This document shows positions 49,644-58,670 of a stretch of DNA of 64,000 nt, piece by piece (position 1 is the first letter of the stretch; the number at the start of each line of letters is the position of its first letter). The position numbers and the translations under genes were made by a program. The stretch comes from Palsa-504 sp963789225 (GTDB lineage: Bacteria > Actinomycetota > Actinomycetes > Streptosporangiales > Streptosporangiaceae): contig CAWBKD010000037.1 in assembly GCA_963789225.1 (NCBI GenBank), forward strand, positions 72,279 through 136,278, written 5' to 3'. The notes beneath the pieces are model-generated. The model was not told where the DNA came from and searched no databases. It worked only from the letters and a program-made list of their open reading frames with translations.

Positions 49644-50729
49644 ATGGACCTTCCCGTCAACCCGCCGGTGGCGCCGATGCTGGCCAAGCCGGTGGAGAAG
49701 ATCCCGCGCGGGGACTTCGTGTTCGAGCCGAAGTGGGACGGCTTCCGGTCGATCGTGTTCCGCGACGGGGACGAGATCGAGATCGGCAGCCGCAACGAGC
49801 GACCGATGACGCGGTATTTCCCGGAGATCGTCGCCGCAGTCCTGGCGTCGTTGCCGTCCCGGTGCGTGATCGACGGGGAGATCGTCGTCCCCGACTCGTC
49901 CGGCCGGCGGCTGGACTTCGAGGCGCTGCAGCTTCGGATCCACCCCGCGGCCAGCCGGGTTTCGCTGCTGGCGACCACGACGCCCGCGCACTTCATCGCC
50001 TTTGACCTGCTCGCGCTTTCGGACCGCTCGTATATGGAGCGGCCGTTCTCTGAGCGCCGGGCCGTTTTGGAGTCCGTGCTCGCCGCGGTGGCGTCACCCA
50101 TCCACCTCACCCCGACGACCACCGACCCGGAGGTGGCCACCGGGTGGTTCAGTCAGTTCGAGGGCGCGGGCCTGGACGGGCTGATCGCCAAGCCGGCCGG
50201 CGGGACCTACGAGCAGGACAAGCGCGTGATGTTCAAGGTCAAGCACGAGCGGACCGCGGACTGCGTGGTGGCCGGGTACCGGGTCCACAAGAGCGGCGAG
50301 GACCGCATCGGGTCCCTGCTGCTGGGGCTATACAAGGACGACGGGAAGCTCGCCAGCGTCGGCGTGGTCGGCGCGCTCCCCATGGAGAAACGGGTCTCGC
50401 TGTTCACGGAGTTGCAGTCGCTGGTCACCACGTTCGACGAGCACCCGTGGAACTGGGGGGAGCACGAGGCCGGGCAGCGCACCCCGCGGGCGGCCATGGC
50501 CAGCCGGTGGAACGCGGACAAGGACCTGTCGTTCATCCCGCTGCGCCCGGAGCGGGTGCTGGAGGTCCGGTACGACCACATGGAAGGGCCGCGGTTCAGG
50601 CACACCGCGCAGTTCGTCCGCTGGCGCCCGGACCGGGAGCCGCGCTCGTGCACGTACGCCCAGTTGGAGGAGCCGGTCAGCTTCAACCTGGGCGAGATCC
50701 TGGGCTCCGAGGGTGCGGACCGTGGCTGA
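49644..50729 (+). CDS. ligC: ATP-dependent DNA ligase C
   Basis: 361 residues. Motif I is FEPKWDGFR with the adenylated Lys30; other nucleotidyltransferase motifs are SRNERPMTRYFPEI, DGEIV and, near the end, VMFKVKHERTADCVV. The OB-fold domain completes the chain. Length and lack of polymerase or nuclease domains match mycobacterial LigC, which acts in base-excision or gap repair, rather than LigD. It overlaps the Prim-PolC gene by 17 bases. Confidence 0.88.
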   Translation: MDLPVNPPVAPMLAKPVEKIPRGDFVFEPKWDGFRSIVFRDGDEIEIGSRNERPMTRYFPEIVAAVLASLPSRCVIDGEIVVPDSSGRRLDFEALQLRIHPAASRVSLLATTTPAHFIAFDLLALSDRSYMERPFSERRAVLESVLAAVASPIHLTPTTTDPEVATGWFSQFEGAGLDGLIAKPAGGTYEQDKRVMFKVKHERTADCVVAGYRVHKSGEDRIGSLLLGLYKDDGKLASVGVVGALPMEKRVSLFTELQSLVTTFDEHPWNWGEHEAGQRTPRAAMASRWNADKDLSFIPLRPERVLEVRYDHMEGPRFRHTAQFVRWRPDREPRSCTYAQLEEPVSFNLGEILGSEGADRG

Positions 50730-52035
50730 GCCGAAGCTGGTCCTGGAACTTTTGGGGCACGAGGTCGTGATCAGCAACCCGAGCAAGGTGTTCTTCACGC
50801 GGGCCGGGGTCACCAAGCTGGACATGGTGCGCTACTACCTGGCCGTGGCCCCCGGGGCCCTGGGCGGGGTGGGCGACCGGCCGATGGCGCTCAAGCGGTT
50901 CGTGAACGGTTCGGAGAGCGAGGCATTCTTCCAGAAGCGGGCCCCGGAGAAGCGGCCGGACTGGATCGAGACCGTGGAGCTGCGCTTTCCCTCCGGCCGG
51001 ACCGCGGACGAGGTGGTGGTCAGCGACGAGGCCGCGCTGGCCTGGGTGATCAACCTCGGCTGCATCGACCTGAACCCGCACCCGGTGCGCGCAGCCGACC
51101 TGGATCACCCGGACGAGCTGCGCGTCGACCTGGACCCAGTGCCCGGCGTGGAGTGGCCGCAGATCAGGGATGTGGCCATGGTGGCTCAGGGGGTTTTGGC
51201 TGATTTCGGGTTGACCGGGTGGCCGAAGACCTCGGGGTCGCGGGGCCTGCACGTGTACGCGCGCATCGAGCCGCGCTGCTCGTTCAGCGACGTGCGCCGC
51301 GCCGCCGTCGCGGTGGCGCGGGAGATCGAGCGGCGCGCGCCGGACATAGCCACGTCCAAGTGGTGGAAGGAAGAACGGCACGGCGTCTTCGTCGACTACA
51401 ACCAGAACGCCAAGGACCGGACGGTCGCGTCCGCGTACTCCATCCGCCCGGTCCCTGACGCACGGGTCTCCGCGCCTTTGACCTGGGCGGAGGTGCCGTC
51501 CTGCGATCCGGCTTGGTACACGATCTTTACCATGCCCGCGCGGTATTTGGAGATCGGTGATCCGTGGGAGGGGATGGACTCGGCGGCCGGTTCGCTCGAG
51601 CCGTTGCTTGAGCTGGCGGCTCGGGACGAGGCGGCGGGGCTGCCGGACGCGCCGTGGCCGCCGCACTACGAGAAACAGACCGGCGAGGCCCCCCGGGTGC
51701 AGCCGTCCAAGCGCCGGACTGGCACCGTCGCTCCCCCGGCGCCGGGCCAGACCGCCGGGCCGACCGGCCGCCGGCGCAGCACGATGCCGCTGATCGAGAT
51801 CGCCCGGGCCGAGACCAAGGAGGAGGCGATGGCGGGCCTGGAGCGCTGGAAGGCCCGGCATCCTTTGGTCTGGCCGCTGCTGGAGGCGCGCGACGTGCTG
51901 GTCGACGGGATGCGCGGGCGGAGTTCGGTCTGGTACCGGATCCGGCTTAACCTCCAGCACGTCCCCGAGGACCAGCGCCCGGCGCAGGAACCCCTCGAAG
52001 TCGACTACGACCCGTGGGTCGGCTTCCGGCCCTAG
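50713..52035 (+). CDS. LigD-type primase-polymerase (Prim-PolC-like)
   Basis: 440 residues from GTG 50713 (GTG 50722 also possible). The archaeo-eukaryotic-primase fold is shown by ELRVDLDP (catalytic Asp pair), KTSGSRGLHVYARI and VFVDYNQNAKDRTVASAYS. It fills short gaps in DNA and hands the nick to LigC; the pair is known in mycobacteria as a base-excision-repair unit. After about residue 300 there is a basic linker and a roughly 85-residue tail (EIARAETKEEAMAGLERW on) of unknown role. Confidence 0.88.
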   Translation: MRTVAEPKLVLELLGHEVVISNPSKVFFTRAGVTKLDMVRYYLAVAPGALGGVGDRPMALKRFVNGSESEAFFQKRAPEKRPDWIETVELRFPSGRTADEVVVSDEAALAWVINLGCIDLNPHPVRAADLDHPDELRVDLDPVPGVEWPQIRDVAMVAQGVLADFGLTGWPKTSGSRGLHVYARIEPRCSFSDVRRAAVAVAREIERRAPDIATSKWWKEERHGVFVDYNQNAKDRTVASAYSIRPVPDARVSAPLTWAEVPSCDPAWYTIFTMPARYLEIGDPWEGMDSAAGSLEPLLELAARDEAAGLPDAPWPPHYEKQTGEAPRVQPSKRRTGTVAPPAPGQTAGPTGRRRSTMPLIEIARAETKEEAMAGLERWKARHPLVWPLLEARDVLVDGMRGRSSVWYRIRLNLQHVPEDQRPAQEPLEVDYDPWVGFRP

Positions 52036-52046
52036 GGTTCTTTCGC

Positions 52047-53576
52047 TCAGAGGTCCTGCGGGGCGACGTCGACCCAGTCCAGGGTGCGCTGTACGGCTTT
52101 GCGCCAGCCGGCGTAGCCGGCTTCACGACGGTCTTCGGTCCAGGTGGGGTACCAGCGCCTGGACTCGCGCCAGTTCGCGCGGAGCTCATCGGTGTCCCGC
52201 CAGAACCCGGTGGCCAAGCCGGCCGCGTACGCGGCGCCGAGCGCCGTGGTCTCGGCGACCACGGGACGGCTGACCGGCACGCCGAGGATGTCGGCCTGCA
52301 GCTGCATGCACAGGTCGTTGGCGGTCACCCCGCCGTCCACCTTGAGGACCTCGAGGCGGACCCCGGAGTCGCGCTCCATCGCCTCGGTCACGTCCCTGGT
52401 CTGGTAGGCGATGGCCTCCAGCGTGGCGCGGGCCAGGTGCGCACTGGTGTGGAACCGGGACAGGCCGACGATCGCACCGCGCGCGTCCGCGCGCCAGTAC
52501 GGGGCGAACAGGCCGGAGAAGGCGGGCACGAAGTACGCACCGCCGGTGTCGGTGACCTGCGCGGCGAGGGTCTCGCTGGCTGCGGCGCCGCTAATGATGC
52601 CGAGCTGGTCGCGCAACCACTGCACCGCGGCGCCGGTCACCGCGATCGACCCCTCCAGCGCGTAGACGGCGGGTTCGTTGCCTAGCTGGTAGCACACCGT
52701 GGTGAGCAGGCCGGCCTGGGAGCGGACGATCTCGGTACCCGTGTTCAGCAGCAGGAAGTTGCCCGTGCCGTAGGTGTTCTTGGCCTCGCCGGGGGCGAAG
52801 CAGGCCTGCCCGACGGTGGCGGCCTGCTGGTCGCCGAGGGCGCCGGTGATCGGGAGTTCGCCCGCGAACGGGCCGGTTTTTTTGGTCAGGCCGTAGGGTT
52901 CACTGCTTGCGGACGGCGCGATCCACGGCAGCATCTGGCGCGGGACGGTGAACAACTCGAGTAGCTCGTCGTCCCAGTCGAGGGTGGCCAGGTTCATCAG
53001 CATGGTGCGGCTGGCGTTGGTCACGTCGGTGACGTGGACCCCGCCGGAGGTGCCGCCGGTCAGGTTCCACAGCAGCCAGGTGTCCACGGTGCCGAAGATC
53101 GCGTCACCCCGCTCGGCGTCGGGCCTCAGGCCGTCTACGTGGTCGAGCATCCAGCGCAGCTTTCCGCCGGAAAAGTAGGTGGCGGGCGGCAGGCCGGCCT
53201 TGTGCCTGATCACGTCGCCCCGGCCGTCGGCGTCCAGCGCCGCGGCGATGCCGTCGGTCCTGGTGTCCTGCCACACGATCGCGTTGCCGTACGGGCGGCC
53301 GGTGTGCCGGTTCCACACCACCGTGGTCTCCCGCTGGTTGGTCAGGCCGAGCGCGGCGAGGTCGGTGACGTGCAGGTCCGCGCGGTTCAACACGGTCGCG
53401 ACAACGGCCCAGGTGCGCTCCCAGATCTCGATGGGGTTGTGCTCGACCCAGCCGGGGCGCGGCAGCACCTGCGTGTGCTCCAGCTGGTGCCTGGCCACCT
53501 CGGCCCCGGAGTGATCGAAGACCATGAACCGGGTGCTCGTGGTGCCCTGATCGACGGCGCCGACGAAATCCGCCAC
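52047..53576 (-). CDS. glpK: Glycerol kinase
   Basis: 509 residues from GTG 53576, which follows GGGGGAG at four bases; the frame is open 13 codons further but with a poorer start. VGAVDQGTTSTRFMVFDHSG at the N-terminus, VWQDTRTD, EGSIAVTGAAVQWL and KVDGGVTANDLCMQLQADIL are family signatures. It phosphorylates glycerol using ATP. It is divergent from glpD, with a shared regulatory region. Confidence 0.96.
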   Translation of the reverse strand: MADFVGAVDQGTTSTRFMVFDHSGAEVARHQLEHTQVLPRPGWVEHNPIEIWERTWAVVATVLNRADLHVTDLAALGLTNQRETTVVWNRHTGRPYGNAIVWQDTRTDGIAAALDADGRGDVIRHKAGLPPATYFSGGKLRWMLDHVDGLRPDAERGDAIFGTVDTWLLWNLTGGTSGGVHVTDVTNASRTMLMNLATLDWDDELLELFTVPRQMLPWIAPSASSEPYGLTKKTGPFAGELPITGALGDQQAATVGQACFAPGEAKNTYGTGNFLLLNTGTEIVRSQAGLLTTVCYQLGNEPAVYALEGSIAVTGAAVQWLRDQLGIISGAAASETLAAQVTDTGGAYFVPAFSGLFAPYWRADARGAIVGLSRFHTSAHLARATLEAIAYQTRDVTEAMERDSGVRLEVLKVDGGVTANDLCMQLQADILGVPVSRPVVAETTALGAAYAAGLATGFWRDTDELRANWRESRRWYPTWTEDRREAGYAGWRKAVQRTLDWVDVAPQDL

Positions 53577-53752
53577 CTGCTCCCCCTTTGGATCTATTTG
53601 CCGTGATTCCGACATCGCAGGATAAACCGCTGTTCACCGGCGTGTCGGGGTTTGCCGATAGGTTGACGATGTACATACCCTAGAACCAGGGAAGCCCGGC
53701 TGGATGGGGGGACGAGTGATGCTGAGGGAAGCCCAGCTGATGGGGATGAGTA
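53577..53752. promoter_or_regulatory. Divergent glpK-glpD regulatory region
   Basis: 176 bases separate the two starts. There is an 8-base palindrome ATGTACAT (53669-53676) and a TTGACG about 12 bases before it; exact promoter boxes are ambiguous. A shared operator for a glycerol-responsive regulator is likely here. Confidence 0.4.
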
Positions 53753-55468
53753 ATGGGGAGTAATGGTGTCCTGGATGCCAGGGACCGCGCCGCGATGCTC
53801 AGCCGGCTGGCCACCGAGCGGTTCGATGTGCTGGTCATCGGCGGCGGCATCACCGGGGCGGGGGCGGCCCTAGACGCGGCGTCGCGCGGCCTGCGGGTCG
53901 CTCTGGTGGAATCCCGCGACCTGGCCTCGGGGACCTCGAGCCGGTCGAGCAAGCTCATCCACGGCGGCCTTCGGTACCTCGAACAGCTCGACTTCAAGCT
54001 GGTCTACGAGGCGCTGCGGGAGCGTGACCTGCTCGTCTCCAAGCTCGCTCCGCACCTGGTCAAGCCGGTCCGGTTCCTGTTCCCGCTGTACAAGAAGGTC
54101 GTGGAGCGGCCGTATGTCGGCGCGGGCCTAGTACTTTACGACGCCATGGAGGGCACCAGGCGGCCCGTGCCGTACCACAGGCACCTGTCCGCTCGCGGCG
54201 CGCTTCGGCTCGCCCCCGCCCTGGCCCCCGGTCGGCTGGCGGGCGCGATGCTCTACTACGACGCGCAGGTCGACGACGCGCGGTACACGCTGACGGTGGC
54301 CCGGACAGCGGCCGCGCACAGCGCGGTGGTGGCGACCCGGGCCACCGCCGTCGGGCTGACCCGCGGTGCCGACGGGGTTCGGGTCACCGGGGCCCGGGTG
54401 CGCGACGAGGAGTCCGGGCGCGAGTTCGGCGTGACCGCGGACAGCGTGGTGGTCTGCGCCGGGGTGTGGACCGACCTCGTGCACGAACTGGCCGGGGTCC
54501 GGGCAGGCTACCGGGTCCGGATGTCCAAGGGCGTGCACATCGTGGTGCCGCGGGGGGCGGTGCACGCCAGCACCGGGATGATCCTGCGGACCGAGAAGAG
54601 CGTGCTGTTCTTCATTCCCTGGGGCGACCACTGGATCGTCGGCACGACCGATACCGACTTCTCGGGTGACCGCGCCGAGCCCGTCGCGACCGAGCAGGAC
54701 ATCGACTACATCCTTACCGCCGCGAACCGGGTGCTGGCCCGCCCGCTGACCCGCGCTGATGTCATCGGTGTCTACGCCGGGCTGCGTCCGCTCGTAGCGG
54801 CCAGCGAGGGTAACGGCAAGGGGGACAAGCCCACGACCAAGGTGTCGAGGGAGCACGTGGTCGACGTGCCGGTACCGGGCCTGGCCAGCATCGCGGGCGG
54901 TAAGTTCACCACCTACCGGCTGATGGCACGCGACGTGGTGGACGCCGCCGTGTCGGACTTCGGGCGTGAGGTGGTACCCGCGTCGGTCACCGACCAGGTG
55001 CCGCTGCTTGGCGCGGACGGGCTGGCGGCGGTCCGCGCCGGGGCGGGGCGGCTGGCCGAGGACTACCGGGTGTCCCGCTCACTGGTGGAGCACCTGCTTG
55101 GCAGGTATGGGACGCTGGCGGCCGAGGTGCTTGGCCTCATCCGCACCGATCCCGAGCTGGCTCGGCCGCTGGCCGACGGCCACCCGTACCTGCGCGCCGA
55201 GGTCGCCTACGCGGTCACTCACGAGAACGCGCTGCACGTCGAGGACGTGCTGATGCGGCGGATGCGGCTGGTCTTCGAGTCCGCCGACTCCGGCGCGGGG
55301 GCGGCGGCCCAGGTGAGCGAGATCATGGGCCACCTGCTCGGCTGGAACCGGCGCAAGCGTGCCGTCGAGACGCGCAGGTACCTGGACCTGGTCGCGGCGG
55401 AGCATGCCGCCCTGGCTCCCGGTCCGACGCCCAGCGCGGATCTCGCCGTGAGCGCCGTGGCGGGATGA
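53753..55468 (+). CDS. glpD: Glycerol-3-phosphate dehydrogenase (FAD)
   Basis: 571 residues. It oxidises glycerol-3-phosphate to dihydroxyacetone phosphate at the membrane. FAD-binding DVLVIGGGITGAGAALDAAS (24-43), KLIHGGLRYLEQ, WGDHWIVGTTDTDF and GGKFTTYRLMA are family motifs in order. The last four bases overlap a regulator gene (ATGA), linking a DNA-binding protein to glycerol catabolism. Confidence 0.95.
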   Translation: MGSNGVLDARDRAAMLSRLATERFDVLVIGGGITGAGAALDAASRGLRVALVESRDLASGTSSRSSKLIHGGLRYLEQLDFKLVYEALRERDLLVSKLAPHLVKPVRFLFPLYKKVVERPYVGAGLVLYDAMEGTRRPVPYHRHLSARGALRLAPALAPGRLAGAMLYYDAQVDDARYTLTVARTAAAHSAVVATRATAVGLTRGADGVRVTGARVRDEESGREFGVTADSVVVCAGVWTDLVHELAGVRAGYRVRMSKGVHIVVPRGAVHASTGMILRTEKSVLFFIPWGDHWIVGTTDTDFSGDRAEPVATEQDIDYILTAANRVLARPLTRADVIGVYAGLRPLVAASEGNGKGDKPTTKVSREHVVDVPVPGLASIAGGKFTTYRLMARDVVDAAVSDFGREVVPASVTDQVPLLGADGLAAVRAGAGRLAEDYRVSRSLVEHLLGRYGTLAAEVLGLIRTDPELARPLADGHPYLRAEVAYAVTHENALHVEDVLMRRMRLVFESADSGAGAAAQVSEIMGHLLGWNRRKRAVETRRYLDLVAAEHAALAPGPTPSADLAVSAVAG

Positions 55469-56178
55469 CCGGCGAGGGCCTGGGCCCCCGGCGCCCTCTG
55501 CTGACCTTCCGCCTTGACGCGGAGCAGCGGCGGCGCCTCAAGGCACGCCTGGCCCGGGAGGGCCACACGATGTCCGAGGTCGTCACCCATGGCCTGCGCC
55601 AGTACGTCAAGCACACGCGCGACGGTGACGACACCGGGCAACCGGTCTCGACCACCCTCGTGAGGGGTCCAGTGGTGGGATCCGTGGCGAGTTCTGCCGT
55701 GGGAGGGGCAGTAGGTTCCGCGGGAGGCGTTCCTGCGGTGCCCGAGAGGCTAGCGACCCGGCTGCGGGAGCTGCGGTCGTCGGGGCGCAGCGAGCTGCTT
55801 TCGGCGACGCTGGCGGCGCTCGCCGAGGCGGGATGGCCGCTGCGCTCGCTGGGCGAGGCCCTGGGCATCAGCCGGCAGGCGGTACAGGCGCGCGTCCGCC
55901 GACGCGTGCCCGCCGAGCTGCGGGAGCACGTCGTGAGCTGCGAGCCTCCGCCGCCGTTCCCGCACCGGCGGGTGGCCAGCGCGGCCGGGCTCCGCCCTCA
56001 CCTGACAATCAAGATCGACCGCGCGCTGCGCGCGGCCGCGCACCGGGCCGCCGCGCACGAGGGCCGCTCGCTCAGCCTGGTGGTGGAGTCCATCCTGGAC
56101 CGCTACCTCAGGCACGGCCTGCCGGACGGGGATCAGCCGGTGCGATCGGTGTCGCGCCCGGCGCGCCGCTCCCGGTAG
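55465..56178 (+). CDS. Putative DNA-binding protein with RHH-HTH-RHH architecture
   Basis: 237 residues, starting inside glpD's stop (ATGA). Three DNA-binding-like segments are seen: a ribbon-helix-helix at residues 10-48 (PRRPLLTFRLDAEQRRRLKA then MSEVVTHGLRQYV), a central helix-turn-helix at about 118-142 (WPLRSLGEALGISRQAVQAR) and a second ribbon-helix-helix at about 170-215 (RPHLTIKIDRALRAAAHRAA then SLVVESILDRYL). A Gly/Val/Ala-rich linker joins the first two. I do not know a family with this order. It may regulate glp genes; the last 46 bases overlap a convergent gene. Confidence 0.72.
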   Translation: MTGEGLGPRRPLLTFRLDAEQRRRLKARLAREGHTMSEVVTHGLRQYVKHTRDGDDTGQPVSTTLVRGPVVGSVASSAVGGAVGSAGGVPAVPERLATRLRELRSSGRSELLSATLAALAEAGWPLRSLGEALGISRQAVQARVRRRVPAELREHVVSCEPPPPFPHRRVASAAGLRPHLTIKIDRALRAAAHRAAAHEGRSLSLVVESILDRYLRHGLPDGDQPVRSVSRPARRSR

Positions 56179-56684
56179 GCCGCCACGTGCTGCCTGTTGC
56201 CGCAGTTGCCCGTGTCGCAGTACAGACGGGAGCGGTTCTTGGACAGGTCTACCAGGACGGCCTCGCAGTCCGGCGCGCCGCATAGGCGCAGCCGATCCGC
56301 CTCCCGCAACCGGACCAGGTCGGCGAACGCGAACGCGGCCTGCGCGGCGATCCGGTGCTCCAGGGTCGCTTCGTGATCGGTCACGTGCAGGTGCCAGCCC
56401 CAGCCGCCGCCGTGATCGGTCAGCCACGGCCGCGCACCCGAAGCGCGGAGTAGCTCGTTGATCAGCTCCGCGAGATGCTCGCTGGTCGTGGCCTGCCAGA
56501 CAGCCCGCAGCCGGGGCTGCAGCGCGCGCACGGCGTCGAGGTCGGCCTGCGTGGCGTGCGGCCGCGGGTCGACCTGGTGCTTGTCGAGGAACACCTCGAG
56601 CGCCCCGAGGTCCGTGAGCTCGTCGGCGTTGACCAGATCGGCGGCGAGCACGAGCGCGGCGGTCGTGTCATGAGCAAATACCAC
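56133..56684 (-). CDS. CGNR zinc-finger (ABATE-domain) protein
   Basis: 183 residues from GTG 56684, preceded by AGGAG. The C-terminal zinc-binding module has Cys135, Cys140, Cys156 and Cys161 within CGAPDC and YCDTGNCGNRQHVAAY, including the CGNR motif. The N-terminal two-thirds is the ABATE-type helical domain thought to bind a ligand. Members are stress- or antibiotic-responsive regulators. It is convergent with the RHH-HTH-RHH gene and overlaps it by 46 bases. Confidence 0.9.
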   Translation of the reverse strand: MVFAHDTTAALVLAADLVNADELTDLGALEVFLDKHQVDPRPHATQADLDAVRALQPRLRAVWQATTSEHLAELINELLRASGARPWLTDHGGGWGWHLHVTDHEATLEHRIAAQAAFAFADLVRLREADRLRLCGAPDCEAVLVDLSKNRSRLYCDTGNCGNRQHVAAYRERRAGRDTDRTG

Positions 56685-56809
56685 GTTGACTCCTGAGCAC
56701 AGCACAGGCTAGCGTCATCACCATAACCCACTTTTGATGCTGACGAAGGGGAGGAATCTGGTGCCGGGGTGCGGGACGGAGCTGGCCATGACGCTGGAGT
56801 GGAACCGGC

Positions 56810-57859
56810 GTGACGGGTAGGCCGACGACGCCGATCGTTGCGGCGTTGCTGGGGGCGGCTTGCATTTCGAGTTCGGCTGTGGTGATGAAGCTGGCCTCGA
56901 CCTCGGCCAGCATCACGGCGCTGGGGCGTTGCGTCTTTGCCTTGCCCCTGCTCGGCGCCCTGGTGATGTACGAGCGACGGCGCGGGGCCCGGGCGCTGCC
57001 CGCCCGCGGGCGCTGGCTGGCCCGGCTGGCGGGCGCGTTCCTCGCGGCGGACCTGATCATCTGGAGCCACACGATCGACGCGATCGGCGCCGGGCTGGGG
57101 ACCGTGGTCACCAACCTCGAAGTGCTCATCATCTCCCTGATGGCGTGGCTGTTCCTCGGCGAGCGCCCGCGCCGGACCCTGATGCTGGCCTCGCCGGTCA
57201 TGCTGGCCGGGCTGGTCCTGGTGGGCGGGCTCGCCGACTTCGGGCACGCGCGGGCCTACGGCACCGATCCCGGGCTCGGCGTGGGGCTCGGCCTGGTCGT
57301 GGCGTTCCTGTACGCGATCTACATCCTGACGCTGCGCCAGGCCACGTTCACCCGGGTCACGGAGGGCGCGGCCCAGGGGCCGCGCACCGCGGTGGCCGCC
57401 CCGCTGTTCGAGGCCACGCTCGGCTGCGCCGTCACCGCCGCGGTGATCGGCCTGGTCCTGCACGATTACCGGCTCGGACCGGTCTGGCCGACGCTCGGCT
57501 GGCTCGCGCTGCTGGCGCTGACCTCGCAGGTCATCGGCTGGCTGCTGATCACCGTGTCGATGCCGCGGCTGCCCGCCGGGATCATCGGCGCGCTGCTGCT
57601 CGTGCAGCCCGCGGGATCGGTGGCGCTCAGCTACGCGATCCTCGGCGAACGGCCCTCCGCCCTCCAGCTGGTCGGCGTGGCGCTGATCCTGACCGGCGTG
57701 CTCGTGGCCGTGGGCGGGCGGGCTCAGGCGAGCGCCGCGGCCGAGGATGAGCTCATGGCCGCGGGCTCCGCCGGGGATGGCTACTCGCGCCGTAGGACCA
57801 GGATCATCCGCCAGGCGTCCGTCGCGTCGACGGGCGCGTCGCCCTCGAAGTCCCCGTAG
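56810..57859 (+). CDS. EamA/DMT-family transporter
   Basis: 349 residues from GTG 56810, with ten hydrophobic helices in two EamA repeats; the first repeat contains LEVLIISLMAWLFLGERPRR and the second contains VQPAGSVALSYAILGERPSA, both ending with the GERP motif typical of drug/metabolite exporters. A hydrophilic C-terminal tail follows and overlaps the next gene by 79 bases on the other strand. Substrate unknown. Confidence 0.88.
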   Translation: MTGRPTTPIVAALLGAACISSSAVVMKLASTSASITALGRCVFALPLLGALVMYERRRGARALPARGRWLARLAGAFLAADLIIWSHTIDAIGAGLGTVVTNLEVLIISLMAWLFLGERPRRTLMLASPVMLAGLVLVGGLADFGHARAYGTDPGLGVGLGLVVAFLYAIYILTLRQATFTRVTEGAAQGPRTAVAAPLFEATLGCAVTAAVIGLVLHDYRLGPVWPTLGWLALLALTSQVIGWLLITVSMPRLPAGIIGALLLVQPAGSVALSYAILGERPSALQLVGVALILTGVLVAVGGRAQASAAAEDELMAAGSAGDGYSRRRTRIIRQASVASTGASPSKSP

Positions 57860-58593
57860 CTGGCCGCCAGGGTGAATCCCCCGGCCAGGCGGAGCGCGGC
57901 GGTCAGCTCGGTCGCGGTCCAGAAGCGGTTCGGCACGATGTCGGTGACCGTGCGGACCGCTCCGCCCCGCCTGCGGTAGGTGACGCTGACGTGCTCCCTG
58001 GTGACCTGTGTGACCGGGTCGATCTCGTCCTTCCCGCCGCCCCAGCGCACGCTGACCGTGCCGCCGTTGACCTCGGAACTCCACTCGCTGCTCGTCCTGC
58101 GCTCGGCGGAGAAGAAATCGGCGGGGTGGGCGAGCTCGGCGATGTACAGGCTGCCCGGGCTGAGGTGGCGAGCCACGCAGGCCAGGTGCGCGAGCAGGTC
58201 GTCCAGGGTCATCAGGTGGCACAGCGAGTTGAGCATCGTGATGGCCAGGTCGAACCGGCGGGCGAGGCTGAAGTCCCGCATGTCGGCCTGGACCACGGTC
58301 AGGCCGACCCCCGCCGCCTCGGCCAGGTCGCTGGCGCGCGCGCACATCGCCGCGGACAGGTCGAGCGCGGTGGCCTCGACGCCGCGGCGCGCCAGCTCGC
58401 GGGCGTGCTCAGCGGGTCCCGCCGCGAGCTCGAGCACGGAACGCAACGGGCCGGCCTGCGGTCCCCGGAGCGCGTCAAACCAGCGGAGCAGGGCGTCTAC
58501 TTCGGAAGGAACGTCGCGGTAGGCGCACGCGGCCTCGTAAAACTCCGGCTCGTCGTAGATTCCGGGCACCGAACCATGATGCCCGACCGACAT
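57781..58593 (-). CDS. Class I SAM-dependent methyltransferase
   Basis: 270 residues. The SAM-binding motif I is VLELAAGPAEHARELARRG, followed by ATALDLSAAMCARA (motif Post I) and VVQADMRDFSLARRFDLAIT. The C-terminal half has beta-strands forming a substrate lid (RWGGGKDEIDPVTQVTREHV). A small-molecule target is probable, but none can be named. It is convergent with the EamA gene and its ATG lies 77 bases from the next gene on the other strand. Confidence 0.9.
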   Translation of the reverse strand: MSVGHHGSVPGIYDEPEFYEAACAYRDVPSEVDALLRWFDALRGPQAGPLRSVLELAAGPAEHARELARRGVEATALDLSAAMCARASDLAEAAGVGLTVVQADMRDFSLARRFDLAITMLNSLCHLMTLDDLLAHLACVARHLSPGSLYIAELAHPADFFSAERRTSSEWSSEVNGGTVSVRWGGGKDEIDPVTQVTREHVSVTYRRRGGAVRTVTDIVPNRFWTATELTAALRLAGGFTLAASYGDFEGDAPVDATDAWRMILVLRRE

Positions 58594-58670
58594 TTGTGTC
58601 CCAGAGCCGCCCGGCGCTGTGTCGGCTTTGCCTAGCCTCGCGCATCCGGCTACGGCAGACTGTCCTCGTG

